DNA of 64,000 bases from positions 310,001 to 374,000 of the forward strand of contig NZ_NMTR01000021.1 of assembly GCF_002549775.1 (NCBI RefSeq), read 5' to 3'. The notes under the pieces are model-generated. The model had not been told where the DNA came from and did no database searches. It worked only from the letters and a program-made list of their open reading frames with translations. Every line of letters begins with the position of its first letter. Position 1 is the first letter of the stretch. This DNA comes from Faecalibacterium langellae. Lineage in GTDB: Bacteria > Bacillota > Clostridia > Oscillospirales > Ruminococcaceae. The translations under genes and the position numbers were made by a program. Positions 44,101-51,460 of this stretch are shown in pieces.

Positions 44101-45429
44101 CAGGACAAAACGGCCTATGGCTACGTCAAAAAGTATCTGGACGAGCGCGGCCGCACCGTGAATCACGCTGAGGAGAACCGCCTGACGCTGGGCTGCACCG
44201 GCGTCAAGCGCACCACCGGCCAGCACCCCGGCGGCATGGTCGTCGTGCCGGACACCTACGAAATTTACGATTTCTGCCCCATCCAGCACCCGGCAGACGA
44301 TGTGGCAGGCGGCCTGCTGACCACCCACTTCGAGTTCAAGTATCTGCATGATACGCTGCTCAAGCTGGACGAGCTGGGCCACGATATGCCCACCTTCTAC
44401 AAATATTTTGAGGAGTACACGGGCATCCCCATCGACAGCATCCCCATGAACGACCCCAAGGTGTACAGTCTGCTCACCAGCCCGGAAGCGCTGGGCGTGA
44501 CCCCGGAACAGATCGACAGCCAGACCGGTACCTTCGGCATCCCGGAAATGGGCACGAACTTCGTGCGCGGTATGCTGGTGGAAGCCCGGCCTAAGAACTT
44601 CTCCGAGCTGATCCAGATCTCGGGCCTGTCCCACGGCACCGACGTGTGGACTGGCAACGCGGATGAGCTGATCCGCAGCGGCACCTGCACCATCGCGGAA
44701 GTCATCGGCTGCCGTGACAGCATTATGCTGTACCTGCTGCGCAAGGGTCTGGAACCCAAGATGGCCTTCGACATCATGGAGGCCGTGCGTAAAGGCAAGG
44801 TGGCCAAGGGCGGCTTCAAGGACGGCTGGGAAGAAGCCATGCGGGAACACGATGTGCCGGACTGGTACATTGAGAGCTGCCGCAAGATCAAGTATATGTT
44901 CCCCAAGGCCCACGCCGTGGCCTACCTGATGTCGGCCATCCGCCTGATGTGGTTCAAAATCTACCGCCCGCCCGAGTTCTACGCGGTGTACTTCACCGTG
45001 CGCGGCGACGACATTGACTACGAGGCCGCTGTGGGCGGTGCAGCGGTGGCCCGCGCCCACATGGAGGAGGTCAAGCGCCGCCTGAAGGAAGAAAAGAACG
45101 CCAAGGACGAAGATGTGCTGGTCAGCCTGCAGCTGGTCAACGAAATGCTGGCCCGCGGGTTCGAATTCCTGCCCATCGAGCTGGGCAAGAGCCGCGGCTC
45201 CAAGTATATCGTGGAGGACGGCAAGGTGCGCCTGCCCTTCTGCGCGCTGAAAGGCCTGGGCGGTGCGGCCGCCGATGCGCTGGAAAAGGCCACCATCCAC
45301 GGCGAGGAGTATATCTCGGTGGAGGAGCTGCAGCAGGCCTCCGGCGTCGGCAGCAGCATCCTGGACCGCCTGCGCCAGGTGGGCGCTCTGGGCGACCTGC
45401 CCGAGAGCAGCCAGGTGAGCTTTTTCTGA
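41137..45429 (+). CDS. polC: DNA polymerase III subunit alpha, Gram-positive type PolC
   Basis: Main replicative polymerase of low-GC Gram-positive type, 1430 residues. Order: N-terminal domains, OB-fold (around 215-300), PHP domain part one (VELHLHTKLSSMDGF), an inserted DEDDh 3'-5' exonuclease (CVFDTETTGLDPG, near residue 410), PHP part two (TGDVHFTEPED), the palm with PDIDLNFSGEYQ, an embedded zinc finger (CPKCKHSEF and CPNCGTR), the fingers and the C-terminal HhH region. Start codon GTG at 41137 with AAAAGGAG 9 nt upstream. Last gene of the pyrH block, with a terminator directly after. Confidence 0.98.
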   Translation: MTPLVSQLWPQFMVDPAFASCFGQVIVEHARMLRQSQQVIFTLRSAAPLDKGLCARLLASLQPDYEGFELKIENLFGYAMLDEAALRDLMEEMKRDGVPINGFLDRCTIGITGQKITIGVCHGTKFLQEMGFEKLLAERIAAHTGVKPQVTLQSAVSEAEQHQMEEKLERKIAPPVVKFEKKNTAPSIKVEGLDLTDKPVTIFHGKMFTPKNLTPLKDLGGEGGKCTIWGDVFFSEVKGNYRKIYTVSITDYQGSINLKIRAQEGEDCSKWESLGKGTTLIVRGDCSYDKYEHDYIVYPYDVLIVERKKREDTAPVKRVELHLHTKLSSMDGFCDPGGIVKLAHRMGHPAIAITDHGVCQGYPEAMLAADDIHKTDPDFKLIYGCEAYFVDDMVPCVYGVKDQPLDGEFCVFDTETTGLDPGVEYMTEIGAVIVKNGEVVDEFDTFVKPGKPITPKITELTGITNEMVANAPSEKEALEAFLQFAGDRILVGHNVHSFDMRFLRAAAKRSGISLEGTTYIDTLTMAQAMYPGLHNYKQGTINKHLELPAYEAHRACEDSAALGRIFGVMLNDLAEKQVTKVSEINTGLGGNREVLKKKYYHLIILVKNQMGLKNLYKIVSEAHVNYFFKKPRVPRSLLNKYRDGLLLTSACEAGELYRAIVDGTSYDELKKIASYYDILEIQPLGNNAYMVREGKVDSEEDIKNFNRTVIKLGEDLHKPVIATGDVHFTEPEDAAYRAVLQAGNGFKDADNQPPLFFRTTQDMLAQFYYLPKEKAYEVVVKNPRKIAAMIDNTVRAIPRGTYPPSIEGAEQQLRDATWEHAKRDYGDPLPEIVEKRLQKELDSICGHGYAVLYVIAVKLVAYSNAGGYQVGSRGSVGSSAVAHFSGISEVNSLPPHYRCPKCKHSEFITDGSVDDGFDLPDKNCPNCGTRMLVDGHDIPFETFLGFYGDKEPDIDLNFSGEYQSNVHRYTEELFGKANVFKAGTVSGIQDKTAYGYVKKYLDERGRTVNHAEENRLTLGCTGVKRTTGQHPGGMVVVPDTYEIYDFCPIQHPADDVAGGLLTTHFEFKYLHDTLLKLDELGHDMPTFYKYFEEYTGIPIDSIPMNDPKVYSLLTSPEALGVTPEQIDSQTGTFGIPEMGTNFVRGMLVEARPKNFSELIQISGLSHGTDVWTGNADELIRSGTCTIAEVIGCRDSIMLYLLRKGLEPKMAFDIMEAVRKGKVAKGGFKDGWEEAMREHDVPDWYIESCRKIKYMFPKAHAVAYLMSAIRLMWFKIYRPPEFYAVYFTVRGDDIDYEAAVGGAAVARAHMEEVKRRLKEEKNAKDEDVLVSLQLVNEMLARGFEFLPIELGKSRGSKYIVEDGKVRLPFCALKGLGGAAADALEKATIHGEEYISVEELQQASGVGSSILDRLRQVGALGDLPESSQVSFF

Positions 45430-45434
45430 GAAAT

Positions 45435-45472
45435 AAAGGCCGTTGCACAGATTTTGTGCAGCGGCCTTTTGT
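45435..45472 (+). terminator. Terminator of polC
   Basis: AAAGGCCGTTGCAC (45435-45448) pairs with GTGCAGCGGCCTTT (45456-45469), followed by a short T-run. Confidence 0.9.
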
Positions 45473-45546
45473 CAGGTCTGGACGATTTTGAATGCCCGCC
45501 GCGTGTGCTTTGGGCATTTTCAGCGGAAAGGTATTTTATAATTTCC

Positions 45547-45586
45547 AAGGCTGGAAGTTCTGCGGAACTTCCAGCCTTGCTTTTTT
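45547..45586 (+). terminator. Orphan terminator hairpin between polC and fakA
   Basis: Perfect 14-bp stem AAGGCTGGAAGTTC (45547-45560) with its complement (45565-45578), loop TGCG, then GCTTTTTT. It lies 75 nt after the polC terminator with no gene between them. A TATAAT at 45537-45542 sits just upstream. Confidence 0.75.
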
Positions 45587-45593
45587 ACTAGAA

Positions 45594-45633
45594 AAAGAGG
45601 CTGCCGCACGGAATACCATGCAGCAGCCTCTTT
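45594..45633 (-). terminator. Terminator of the asp23-fakA unit
   Basis: AAAGAGGCTGC (45594-45604) pairs with GCAGCCTCTTT (45623-45633). On the minus strand a T-run follows. Confidence 0.85.
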
Positions 45634-45671
45634 ATAGTTTGCGATAATGCCAGATCAGGGCAGGGGAGTGC

Positions 45672-47366
45672 TTACTCCACGCTGATCATATAATAATACA
45701 CGGGCTGGCCGCCGCGGATGTGGCTGACCTCGACGTGGTTCGGGCACTTTGCCTTGACGATCTCGGTCACCTTCTCGGCGTCCTCGTCGCTGACGTCGCA
45801 GCCGGAGATGATGGTGACGAAGCTGGAGTCCTTCTTGCACATGCCGCGGGCCAGACGGTAGGTGGCCTTGGTGATGTCGTTGGAGGTGGAGACGATCTTG
45901 CCGTTCTCCAGCGCCATGATCTCGCCCTTCTTGATGCGCTTGCCGTCGTACTCGCTGTCGCGGGCAGCGTAGGTGATCAGGCCGGTGGACACCTTATCGG
46001 CCGCTGCCATCATGTTGATGGTGTTGGTCTCGGCGTTCACGGAAGGATCAAAGTTCAGCAGAGCGGTGATGCCCATGGGCACGGTGCGGGTGGGCAGCAC
46101 GATCACCTGACGGTCGGCCAGCTTCTCGGCCTGCTCGGCAGCCATGATGATGTTCTTGTTGTTGGGCAGCACGAACACGGTCTTGGCGGGCACGCTCTGG
46201 ATGGCGGCGAGGATGTCCTCGGTGGCGGGGTTCATGGTCTGGCCGCCGGAAACGACAGCGTCGGCTGCCAGATCGGTGAACACGGCTTTCAGGCCTTCGC
46301 CTGCTGCCACGGCCACAAAGCCGTAGTCACGGCTGGGGTCCACAGCGGCGTAGACGAACTCGCTGGCCTGTGCGGGAGCCTTCTCGGCAGAAGCCTGCTT
46401 TTCCAGGCTCTTGCCCTGGCGCTGGCGGGCCAGGAACTGCTCGTGCATGTTCTCGATCTTGAAGTTGGTCAGGTAGCCGTACTTGATGGCCTCGCTCAGG
46501 ATCTTGCCGGGGTCGGCGGTGTGCACGTGCAGGTTGATGACGTCGTCATCCTCGATGCACACCACGCTGTCGCCGTTGGATTCGGCGAAGGCACGCATCT
46601 TTGCGGCGCTGGCGCCCTCGTTCTTGTTGATGAGGAACTGGGTGCAGTAGCCGTTCTTGATGTCCTCCACCTTCATCAGGTCGTCGGTGAAGACGCCCTT
46701 GCCGGCGTTCTCGGTGGAGAGCTTGGCCTTGTTGGGGGCGGGCTCGCCGCCTGCCACGATGGGCTCACCATGGAACACCTTGCCCATGCCCTCGAAGATG
46801 ATCAGGATACCCTGACCGCCTGCGTCCACGACGCCGGCCTTCTTCAGAACAGGCAGCAGGTTCGGGGTGTCGTCCAGGGCCTTCTGGCCCGCGGTCATCA
46901 CCACGTCCCACAGGGCGGGCACATCGGCGGCACCGCAGGCGGCAGCTTCCTCGCTGGCCACACGGGCCACGGTGAGGATGGTGCCCTCGGTGGGCTTCAT
47001 GACGGCCTTGTAAGCACCCTCGACACCCTTCTTCAGGGCCTCGACGATGTCGGCAGCGTCGGCTTCCTTCTTGCCTTCCAGAGCCTTGGAGAAGCCGCGG
47101 AACAGCAGGCTGGTGATAACGCCGGAGTTGCCGCGTGCGCCGCGCAGCATGGCGGAGGCAGCGGTCTTGGCGGCCTCGCCCACGGTGCAGCTGTCGTCCA
47201 GGGCTTCCAGCTCACGCACGGAAGCACCCACGGTCATGCCCATGTTGGTGCCGGTGTCGCCGTCCGGGACGGGGAAGACGTTCAGCTCGTCCACGCGGGA
47301 GCGCTGATTGTTGATGTTGTTGGCGCCGGAAATAATGGCGTCGCGCAGGATCTTACCAGAAATCAT
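45672..47366 (-). CDS. fakA: Fatty acid kinase catalytic subunit FakA (DAK2/DhaL plus C-terminal domain)
   Basis: YloV-type protein, 564 residues. The N-terminal DhaL/DAK2 kinase domain (about 1-200) has the metal-binding FPVPDGDTGTNMG and GARGNSGVI. A middle domain and a C-terminal DegV-related region (about 330-564, HVEVSHIRGGQPVYYY near the end) follow. With a separate FakB lipid-binding partner, not encoded here, it phosphorylates exogenous fatty acids for phospholipid synthesis. SD AAGGAG lies upstream of the ATG. It follows asp23, the yloU-yloV order of Bacillus. Confidence 0.93.
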   Translation of the reverse strand: MISGKILRDAIISGANNINNQRSRVDELNVFPVPDGDTGTNMGMTVGASVRELEALDDSCTVGEAAKTAASAMLRGARGNSGVITSLLFRGFSKALEGKKEADAADIVEALKKGVEGAYKAVMKPTEGTILTVARVASEEAAACGAADVPALWDVVMTAGQKALDDTPNLLPVLKKAGVVDAGGQGILIIFEGMGKVFHGEPIVAGGEPAPNKAKLSTENAGKGVFTDDLMKVEDIKNGYCTQFLINKNEGASAAKMRAFAESNGDSVVCIEDDDVINLHVHTADPGKILSEAIKYGYLTNFKIENMHEQFLARQRQGKSLEKQASAEKAPAQASEFVYAAVDPSRDYGFVAVAAGEGLKAVFTDLAADAVVSGGQTMNPATEDILAAIQSVPAKTVFVLPNNKNIIMAAEQAEKLADRQVIVLPTRTVPMGITALLNFDPSVNAETNTINMMAAADKVSTGLITYAARDSEYDGKRIKKGEIMALENGKIVSTSNDITKATYRLARGMCKKDSSFVTIISGCDVSDEDAEKVTEIVKAKCPNHVEVSHIRGGQPVYYYMISVE

Positions 47367-47429
47367 TCTTTATTACTCCTTGTATCTCGCCGGGGAAAAG
47401 CGCCCCGGCACTGGGATGAAACGTCAGGC

Positions 47430-47780
47430 TCAGCCGATCACATCGTCCACCGAGACCACCACGCGGGCGACCTTCAGGCCGGTGGCCTGCTCCACCTCGT
47501 CCTTGACGCGGTGGGAGATGCTGCGGGCAGCAGTGGAGATGTTCAGGCCGTAGCTCACGGCGATGTGCAGCTCGATCACCAGACGCCCATCTTCCTGCGT
47601 GACACGGACACCTTTTTCCGGGTAATCGGAACCGTGCACCATGCTTCTGACGGCATCGGTCATATCGCGGGGTGCCATTGCGGCAACACCGTAACACTGC
47701 TTGGCTGCTTCACCCACCAGGGTCGCAAAGTACCCGGAGGTAAAGCTGACATCCCCCAGAGGGAAACGGGAAGTGATCAT
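47430..47780 (-). CDS. Asp23/Gls24 family envelope stress protein
   Basis: 116-residue YloU-like protein with the Asp23 core: VSFTSGYFATLVGEAAKQC at the start, VRVTQEDGRLVIELHIAVSYG in the middle, and a helical end. Asp23 proteins associate with membrane and envelope homeostasis, and the link to fakA is conserved across Firmicutes. SD AAAGGAG, 10-nt spacing. It heads the two-gene minus-strand unit. Confidence 0.93.
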   Translation of the reverse strand: MITSRFPLGDVSFTSGYFATLVGEAAKQCYGVAAMAPRDMTDAVRSMVHGSDYPEKGVRVTQEDGRLVIELHIAVSYGLNISTAARSISHRVKDEVEQATGLKVARVVVSVDDVIG

Positions 47781-47881
47781 AGTCGCTCTGCTCCTTTATG
47801 TTAGTTTCGTAAAACACATGCAAGGTCTGGGGTGCCCGGCCGGGCGCGAAAGCACGGCGCTCACCGAGAAATACCCATTCC

Positions 47882-47910
47882 ATTATACAACTTCAAAGCC
47901 CGGTTGTACA
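47882..47910 (-). promoter_or_regulatory. Promoter of asp23-fakA
   Basis: On the minus strand TGTACA (47910-47905), 17-bp spacer, perfect TATAAT (47887-47882). It predicts a leader of about 95 nt. Confidence 0.7.
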
Positions 47911-48110
47911 GTTCTAATTGCTGGCATCGCAGTTTTTTGCGGCATTTTTTGTGCGCGGCGCGGCTTTCGGGCCGTTTCGCGCCGCAAAAGCGGTAAGATA
48001 CCGGACGCGAGTCGATTTTATCAAACCCGAAAGTATGACGAAAGAAAGCAAACAATCTGTTAAAAAATTATAAAAGGTGGGTGAGAACGCTTTATCTGTC
48101 TATGGAAAAG

Positions 48111-48119
48111 TGCTAAAAT
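48111..48119 (+). promoter_or_regulatory. Extended -10 promoter of the CBS-domain gene
   Basis: TGCTAAAAT at 48111-48119, with TTTATC 17 bp further upstream as a weak -35. The transcript would carry a GC-rich leader of about 90 nt (48127-48218) with GGGAC/GTCCC and other short inverted repeats. The rest of the gap 47911-48110 shows nothing I can name. Confidence 0.45.
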
Positions 48120-48218
48120 GGAACCAAGGATAGGGACTGCGGCGCAGGGTCCCGCTGTGCGGAAAGACTGCGCTGTTTTTTGCGCTGCAAGATCATCACA
48201 TTTTTAGGAGCTGTTGTC

Positions 48219-48671
48219 ATGAACATTCTGTTTTTCCTTTCTCCCAAGCAGGATCTGATGTACGTTTACGATGATTTCACCCTTCGTCAGACGCTGGAAA
48301 AGTGGGAGAACAACCGTTATGCATCCATCCCGGTGCTGAACCGGCAGGGCAAGTATGTGGGCACCCTGACCGAGGGCGATATCCTCTGGGGGCTGAAAAA
48401 GTTCCACGGGCTGGACCTGGAGGCCGCTGAGGACGTGCCCATCTCGGCCTTCCCGCATAAGCGCGACTATAAGGCCGTCACGGTCACCACCAGCATGGAC
48501 CAGCTGATCGAAGCCGCCATGAACCAGAACTTTGTGCCGGTGGTGGACGACCGGGGCAGCTTCATCGGCATCGTGCGGCGGCAGGCCATCATCCGCTACT
48601 GCTACGAAAAGGCCCGCACCGAGCAAAAGCCGCAGAGCCAGCGCCTGCCGGAGTATGCGGCGGTGCACTGA
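48219..48671 (+). CDS. Tandem CBS-domain protein
   Basis: 150-residue protein made of a CBS pair: the first at about residues 14-65 (RYASIPVLNRQGKYVGTLTE) and the second around 85-135 (QNFVPVVDDRGSFIGIVRR). CBS pairs bind adenine nucleotides, including AMP, ATP and c-di-AMP in some Firmicutes (CbpA/DarB type), and regulate partner proteins. With cdaA in the same window, c-di-AMP binding is an appealing but unproven idea. ATG 48219 follows TAGGAG; an in-frame start at 48180 has no SD. Monocistronic, with a terminator downstream. Confidence 0.85.
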   Translation: MNILFFLSPKQDLMYVYDDFTLRQTLEKWENNRYASIPVLNRQGKYVGTLTEGDILWGLKKFHGLDLEAAEDVPISAFPHKRDYKAVTVTTSMDQLIEAAMNQNFVPVVDDRGSFIGIVRRQAIIRYCYEKARTEQKPQSQRLPEYAAVH

Positions 48672-48701
48672 AACGGTATATATTATCATAAATAGGTAAC
48701 G

Positions 48702-48743
48702 GGAGCTGCCCTGCACGAAAAACGGTGCGGGGCAGCTTTTTTG
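48702..48743 (+). terminator. Terminator of the CBS-domain gene
   Basis: AGCTGCCCTGCAC (48704-48716) pairs with GTGCGGGGCAGCT (48725-48737), followed by TTTTTT. Confidence 0.88.
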
Positions 48744-48784
48744 CGCAAAACAGCCTGAAAGTCCGTTTTATGGGATGGCTTCTG

Positions 48785-48793
48785 TGCGATAAT
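48785..48793 (+). promoter_or_regulatory. Extended -10 promoter of the 38-residue gene
   Basis: TGCGATAAT at 48785-48793, after the CBS-gene terminator and about 60 nt before the small gene. No strong -35 was seen. Confidence 0.45.
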
Positions 48794-48853
48794 ACGGCCA
48801 TGGAACGAAAACGCTCCAAAAACTAACACAAAACAGCACAGGAGGGAACAGGA

Positions 48854-48970
48854 ATGAAAGAGTATGAACTGCGTTATGTGGGGAGCCATGTGGAGGTATA
48901 CACCGGCAATGGGGTGTTCCTGTTCTCGGCGGATACGGTGCGCGAGGCCATGGAAGAACTGGCGGGGTAA
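48854..48970 (+). CDS. 38-residue conserved-looking mini-protein
   Basis: A short gene that falls below common length cut-offs. ATG at 48854 is preceded by AGGAGGGAACAGGA. The product begins MKEYELRYVGSHVEVYTGNG and ends SADTVREAMEELAG. The pattern of a beta-strand pair followed by a short helix, and the phrase FLFSADTVREAMEEL, looks like a genuine folded mini-domain and resembles small uncharacterised proteins I recall from clostridia. It sits between a terminator with a likely -10 and the Na/Pi transporter promoter. Function unknown. Confidence 0.65.
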   Translation: MKEYELRYVGSHVEVYTGNGVFLFSADTVREAMEELAG

Positions 48971-49100
48971 GCGCCGCTTAACTGCGGTCGCGTTTGGTGC
49001 GTTTGTAAAATCAATGTAAAATAATTGAAAAGAAGCCGTCTGCGAAAAGCTCAGAAGCGGAAAAATGTGTAGAAAAAGTGGTTTTCATGTAAAATAAACC

Positions 49101-49130
49101 TTGTTGTTGCAGGGGAAAAGATGATATAAT
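49101..49130 (+). promoter_or_regulatory. Promoter of the Na/Pi cotransporter gene
   Basis: TTGTTG (49101-49106), 18-bp spacer, perfect TATAAT (49125-49130) with extended TGA. It predicts a GC-rich leader of about 155 nt (49137-49291) with several inverted repeats that I cannot match to a known riboswitch. Confidence 0.72.
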
Positions 49131-49291
49131 AACAGCAAGCGCGGCCGCGGCACAAAAACTGTGCACTCCGCCCGGAAGGATGGGCGGGCGGCCCGAACGG
49201 CTGCCGGGACAAACCGATGCAAGGCGTGCCCCGGCGGCTGTGTGCTGTCAAAAAAGCGTTAAACGGAAGATCATCTGCTAGGAGTATCGTT

Positions 49292-51070
49292 ATGGATATC
49301 ACTCACATCACCTCTTTGCTGGGCGGCATCGCGCTGTTCCTGTACGGCATGTCCATCATGGGTGCCGGTCTGGAAAAGCTGGCGGGCGGCAAAATGCAGG
49401 GCGTGCTGCAAAAGCTGACCTCCTCCACCATCAAAGGCGTTATCTTCGGCACCCTTATCACGGGTGTCATTCAGTCCTCGGCTGGCACCGTCGTCATCTG
49501 TGTCGGCCTGGTCAACTCCGGAATCATGACCCTGACGCAGTCGGTAGGCGTCATCATGGGTGCAAACATTGGTACCACTGTCACCGGCCAGCTCATCCGC
49601 ATGGCGGATATCTCCGGCGACAGCCTCTGGCTGACCCTCATTCAGCCCAAGACCTTTGCGCCTGTGGTGGCGTTCATCGGCTGCATTTTTTATGTGTTCC
49701 TGCGCAACGCCAAGAAAAAGAACATCGGTCAGATCATGCTGGGCTTCGGCATCCTGTTCACCGGCATGAGCCTGATGGACACCGGCGTGGCCCCCCTGCG
49801 GGAAAGTGCGGTGTTCCAGAACCTGTTCGTCACCATGACCAACCCCATCCTGGGCGTTCTGGTGGGCGTGGTGGTCACCGTCATCATCCAGTCTTCTTCG
49901 GCTTCGGTGGGCATCCTGCAGGCGCTGTCCAGCACCGGCCTTGTCACCTTCAGCTCGGCCATCCCCATCATTCTGGGTGCCCACATCGGCACGGCTTTTA
50001 CTCCGCTGCTGACCATCGGCGGCTCCTCCAAGGACGGCAAGCGCGCCGCCCTCATCCACCTGTATTTCAACGTCATCGGCAGCGTGATCTTGCTGGCGCT
50101 GGTGTATGCGGTGCAGTTCACCATTGGCATCCCCATGTGGCATGACGTGATGAACAAGAGCTCCATCGCAAACATCCACACCCTGTCCAGCATCTGCGCC
50201 ATGCTGCTGTTCCTGCCCTGCAGCGGCGTGCTGTCCAAGCTGGCCATGCTCACCGTGCCGGACAACGCCGAGGAAGCCCAGGAGCTGAGCATGCCCGTGC
50301 TGGACGAACGCCTGTTCAAGAGCCCGGCCGTGGCCCTGCAGCAGGCCAAGAACGCGGTGGTGAAGATGTCCCGCCGCGCCGCCCGCAACGTGAACCTTGC
50401 CGCGCCCATGCTGCTGAAGCTGGACGAAGACACCGTCAGCGCCATCAAGGTGCGCGAGAACCTGATCGACCGCATGGAAGTGGCCATCTCCAACTACCTT
50501 ATTAAGATGACCGACCAGGAGCTGGGCGACGACGAGAGCCACGAGGTGACCGAACTGCTGAACTTCGTCACCGAGTTCGAGCGCATCGGCGACTATGCCG
50601 TGAACATTATGGAAAAGGCCGAGGAGCTGAACGAGAAGGAAGCTTCCTTCAGCGAGAGTGCCCAGAAGGAGCTCAAGCTGCTGGAGCAGGCGCTGGAGCG
50701 CATCCTGAACCTGACCAACGACGCCTTTGAAAACGACGACATGCACAAGGCGGCTCAGGTGGAGCCGCTGGAGGAGATCATCGACGTGATGGTGGAACGC
50801 CTGCGCGACCAGCACATCCGCCGCCTGAAGGACGGTGTGTGCTCCATCGACACCGGCGTGGTGTTCCTGGACGTGCTGAACAACGCCGAGCGCATCTCGG
50901 ACCACTGCTCCAACATCGCAGCCCGGCTCATCGGCATGGATGCGGGCGAAGACTACGACTCCCACACCCTCAAGAGCATCATGCACCACAACCCCACCAA
51001 AGACTACATGCTGGAGTATGAGGAGTGCCGCAAGGCCTACCTCATCCCGCTGGAATCCATGGAAGCATAA
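49292..51070 (+). CDS. Na+/Pi cotransporter family protein with C-terminal PhoU domain
   Basis: 592-residue secondary phosphate transporter (NptA/PF02690 type). Two inverted QSS repeats are visible: GVIQSSAGTVVICVGLVNSG and VIIQSSSASVGILQAL. About eight membrane helices fill residues 1-340. The C-terminal 230 residues form a helical PhoU-like domain (FERIGDYAVNIMEKAEEL; later NAERISDHCSNIA) that probably senses or gates. ATG 49292 follows TAGGAG; an in-frame ATG at 49217 lies in the leader and is rejected. A strong bidirectional terminator ends the gene. Confidence 0.92.
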   Translation: MDITHITSLLGGIALFLYGMSIMGAGLEKLAGGKMQGVLQKLTSSTIKGVIFGTLITGVIQSSAGTVVICVGLVNSGIMTLTQSVGVIMGANIGTTVTGQLIRMADISGDSLWLTLIQPKTFAPVVAFIGCIFYVFLRNAKKKNIGQIMLGFGILFTGMSLMDTGVAPLRESAVFQNLFVTMTNPILGVLVGVVVTVIIQSSSASVGILQALSSTGLVTFSSAIPIILGAHIGTAFTPLLTIGGSSKDGKRAALIHLYFNVIGSVILLALVYAVQFTIGIPMWHDVMNKSSIANIHTLSSICAMLLFLPCSGVLSKLAMLTVPDNAEEAQELSMPVLDERLFKSPAVALQQAKNAVVKMSRRAARNVNLAAPMLLKLDEDTVSAIKVRENLIDRMEVAISNYLIKMTDQELGDDESHEVTELLNFVTEFERIGDYAVNIMEKAEELNEKEASFSESAQKELKLLEQALERILNLTNDAFENDDMHKAAQVEPLEEIIDVMVERLRDQHIRRLKDGVCSIDTGVVFLDVLNNAERISDHCSNIAARLIGMDAGEDYDSHTLKSIMHHNPTKDYMLEYEECRKAYLIPLESMEA

Positions 51071-51091
51071 AAAGGTAAATCGACAAAAAAA

Positions 51092-51131
51092 GCAAAACCC
51101 TCCGGCGTGCGTCGGAGGGTTTTGTTTTTTG
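51092..51131. terminator. Bidirectional terminator after the Na/Pi cotransporter
   Basis: GCAAAACCCTCCG (51092-51104) pairs with CGGAGGGTTTTG (51113-51124), flanked by A- and T-runs. It can also end the minus-strand mini-gene. Confidence 0.9.
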
Positions 51132-51162
51132 AAAAAGTATGAGGCAGACAAAATGAGAATAC

Positions 51163-51336
51163 TCAGCGCTGAGCGGCACGCTGCGGGATGATGACCCACT
51201 TGTGGTGGGTGTGGAAACCATCCACTTTGGGCGATTTGTTGCACACGCCGGGGTTGGGCGGGCCGCTTTGCAGATCCTTGCTGGTCTGCATCCCGCAGAA
51301 ATGGCACTGGTAATGGAGCCGGATCGGTTCGGACAT
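51163..51336 (-). CDS. 57-residue CxxC mini-protein with consensus promoter
   Basis: Small basic protein starting MSEPIRLHYQCHFCGMQTSK, with a CHFCG knuckle, a further Cys about 20 residues later, and a His-rich segment (FHTHHKWVII). The pattern suggests a small zinc-binding fold or one half of a zinc ribbon. ATG 51336 is preferred (AGAAGGAAG about 11 nt upstream); an in-frame GTG at 51345 is possible. A perfect TTGACA-17-TATAAT promoter lies upstream and a terminator downstream, so it looks like a real, well-expressed single-gene unit of unknown function. Confidence 0.75.
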   Translation of the reverse strand: MSEPIRLHYQCHFCGMQTSKDLQSGPPNPGVCNKSPKVDGFHTHHKWVIIPQRAAQR

Positions 51337-51391
51337 GGGGACCACACTTCCTTCTTCTCACACTGGCTAAGAAACTTTACTCTCTTTAATT

Positions 51392-51420
51392 ATTATACAA
51401 TTACATCATTGCGATGTCAA
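51392..51420 (-). promoter_or_regulatory. Perfect consensus SigA promoter of the 57-residue gene
   Basis: On the minus strand TTGACA (51420-51415), exactly 17 bp, TATAAT (51397-51392). The only fully consensus promoter I found in the window. Confidence 0.88.
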
Positions 51421-51460
51421 TAAAAAATGACAGATTTGACATATAAAGTTAAGGCGCGGC

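Noticed and set aside
41344-45300. 1318-codon minus-strand open frame
   Set aside because: Antisense to polC, whose domains are unmistakable.
45491-45658. 55-codon plus-strand frame between polC and fakA
   Set aside because: Reads through two terminator hairpins, has no SD, and gives a non-protein-like product.
47781-47880. rpmB (L28) expected next to asp23/fakA as in Bacillus
   Set aside because: No L28-like cysteine motif in any frame of the interval.
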